Assembly: GCA_002692165.1 (NCBI GenBank)
Contig: NZJL01000039.1
Coordinates: 1-6,026 of the forward strand
Length of the DNA: 6,026 nt
DNA from: Porticoccaceae bacterium
Lineage (GTDB): Bacteria > Pseudomonadota > Gammaproteobacteria > Pseudomonadales > Porticoccaceae
Direction: 5' to 3'
The notes under the pieces were generated by a model that saw nothing but the letters and a program-made list of their open reading frames with translations, was not told where the DNA came from and made no database searches. The number at the start of each line of letters is the position of its first letter. Position 1 is the first letter of the stretch. Of the stretch, positions 5,918 to 6,026 are shown piece by piece. Both the position numbers and the translations under genes were made by a program.

Positions 5918-5951
5918 GAGGTTTTCTGGAACAATCTTGTCCCCAAACCTC
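5918..5951. repeat. Inverted repeat upstream of pyrC
   Basis: GAGGTTT (5918-5924) and AAACCTC (5945-5951) are exact reverse complements. Inside them GGaACA (5928-5933) pairs with TGTCC (5938-5942) around an ATCT loop, with one bulged A. This gives a two-tier hairpin of 34 bases on either strand. There is no T-run after it, so it is not a standard terminator. It could be a leader structure of pyrC mRNA if transcription starts upstream of it. Confidence 0.6.
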
Positions 5952-6026
5952 GCTTAGATCTCATTAGAAGTATAAGGCACAAGGCCTCGGAAACCTAAGT
6001 TTTAGAGTTAGAAAGATCAATTCCCT

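Larger units (their letters stand above)
5864..6026 (-). promoter_or_regulatory. pyrC upstream/leader region, non-coding to window end
   Basis: No credible ORF or RNA gene is visible in these 163 bases. Next to the pyrC start lies the Shine-Dalgarno within a palindrome; about 55 bases upstream is a separate hairpin. The best -10-like hexamer on the minus strand is TATACT (5974-5969, 5 of 6), without a good -35; TATAGG near 5913-5908 is weaker. I do not see a convincing PurR-type operator. The upstream neighbour gene lies beyond the window. Confidence 0.4.

Noticed and set aside
1..6026. Defence system, prophage, insertion sequence or CRISPR array
   Set aside because: All long frames are conserved housekeeping genes; there are no transposase motifs, direct-repeat arrays or terminal repeats.

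Overview
This window looks like chromosomal core sequence from a gammaproteobacterium of moderate to low GC. The evidence is a cluster of envelope and replication genes in the order known from E. coli and Pseudomonas (rsmI diverging from lpoA, then diaA and a dolP-type lipoprotein gene). It sits beside a pyrC-rnt pair of the kind found in Pseudomonas. Protein matches are recognisable over full length but divergent in places, which fits a less studied, possibly streamlined lineage. I cannot name the genus. I see no mobile element, CRISPR array, tRNA or rRNA gene, and no sign of recent transfer.

Layout, left to right. Positions 1-241 (+) hold the last 79 codons of an acetyl-CoA acetyltransferase type thiolase. 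It converges on a three-gene minus-strand block: lpoA (3323-1461), diaA (1388-828) and a dolP-like gene (827-261). diaA and dolP abut exactly. A 72-base gap with a good extended -10 promoter separates lpoA from diaA; yraN, which normally lies there, is missing. lpoA diverges from rsmI (3322-4167, +), and the two ATG start codons overlap within a single CATG, so there is no intergenic region. rsmI converges on rnt (4826-4197, -), with a 9-bp inverted repeat at the junction. rnt follows pyrC (5863-4823, -), probably with a 4-base TTGA stop/start overlap. The right end (5864-6026) is non-coding pyrC leader containing a palindrome over the ribosome binding site and a separate hairpin.

The genes are housekeeping. 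LpoA activates a cell-wall synthase from the outer membrane. DolP is a second outer-membrane lipoprotein linked to envelope integrity. DiaA times replication initiation through DnaA. RsmI methylates 16S rRNA. RNase T trims stable RNA 3' ends, and PyrC makes dihydroorotate for pyrimidine synthesis. The plausible theme is growth-linked envelope, ribosome and replication functions. I did not find an undescribed system. The points worth a second look are the overlapping divergent starts, a perfect 12-bp-stem hairpin inside rsmI, the missing yraN, the synteny break after rsmI, substitutions at known functional positions in RNase T, DiaA and DolP, and the pyrC leader structures.
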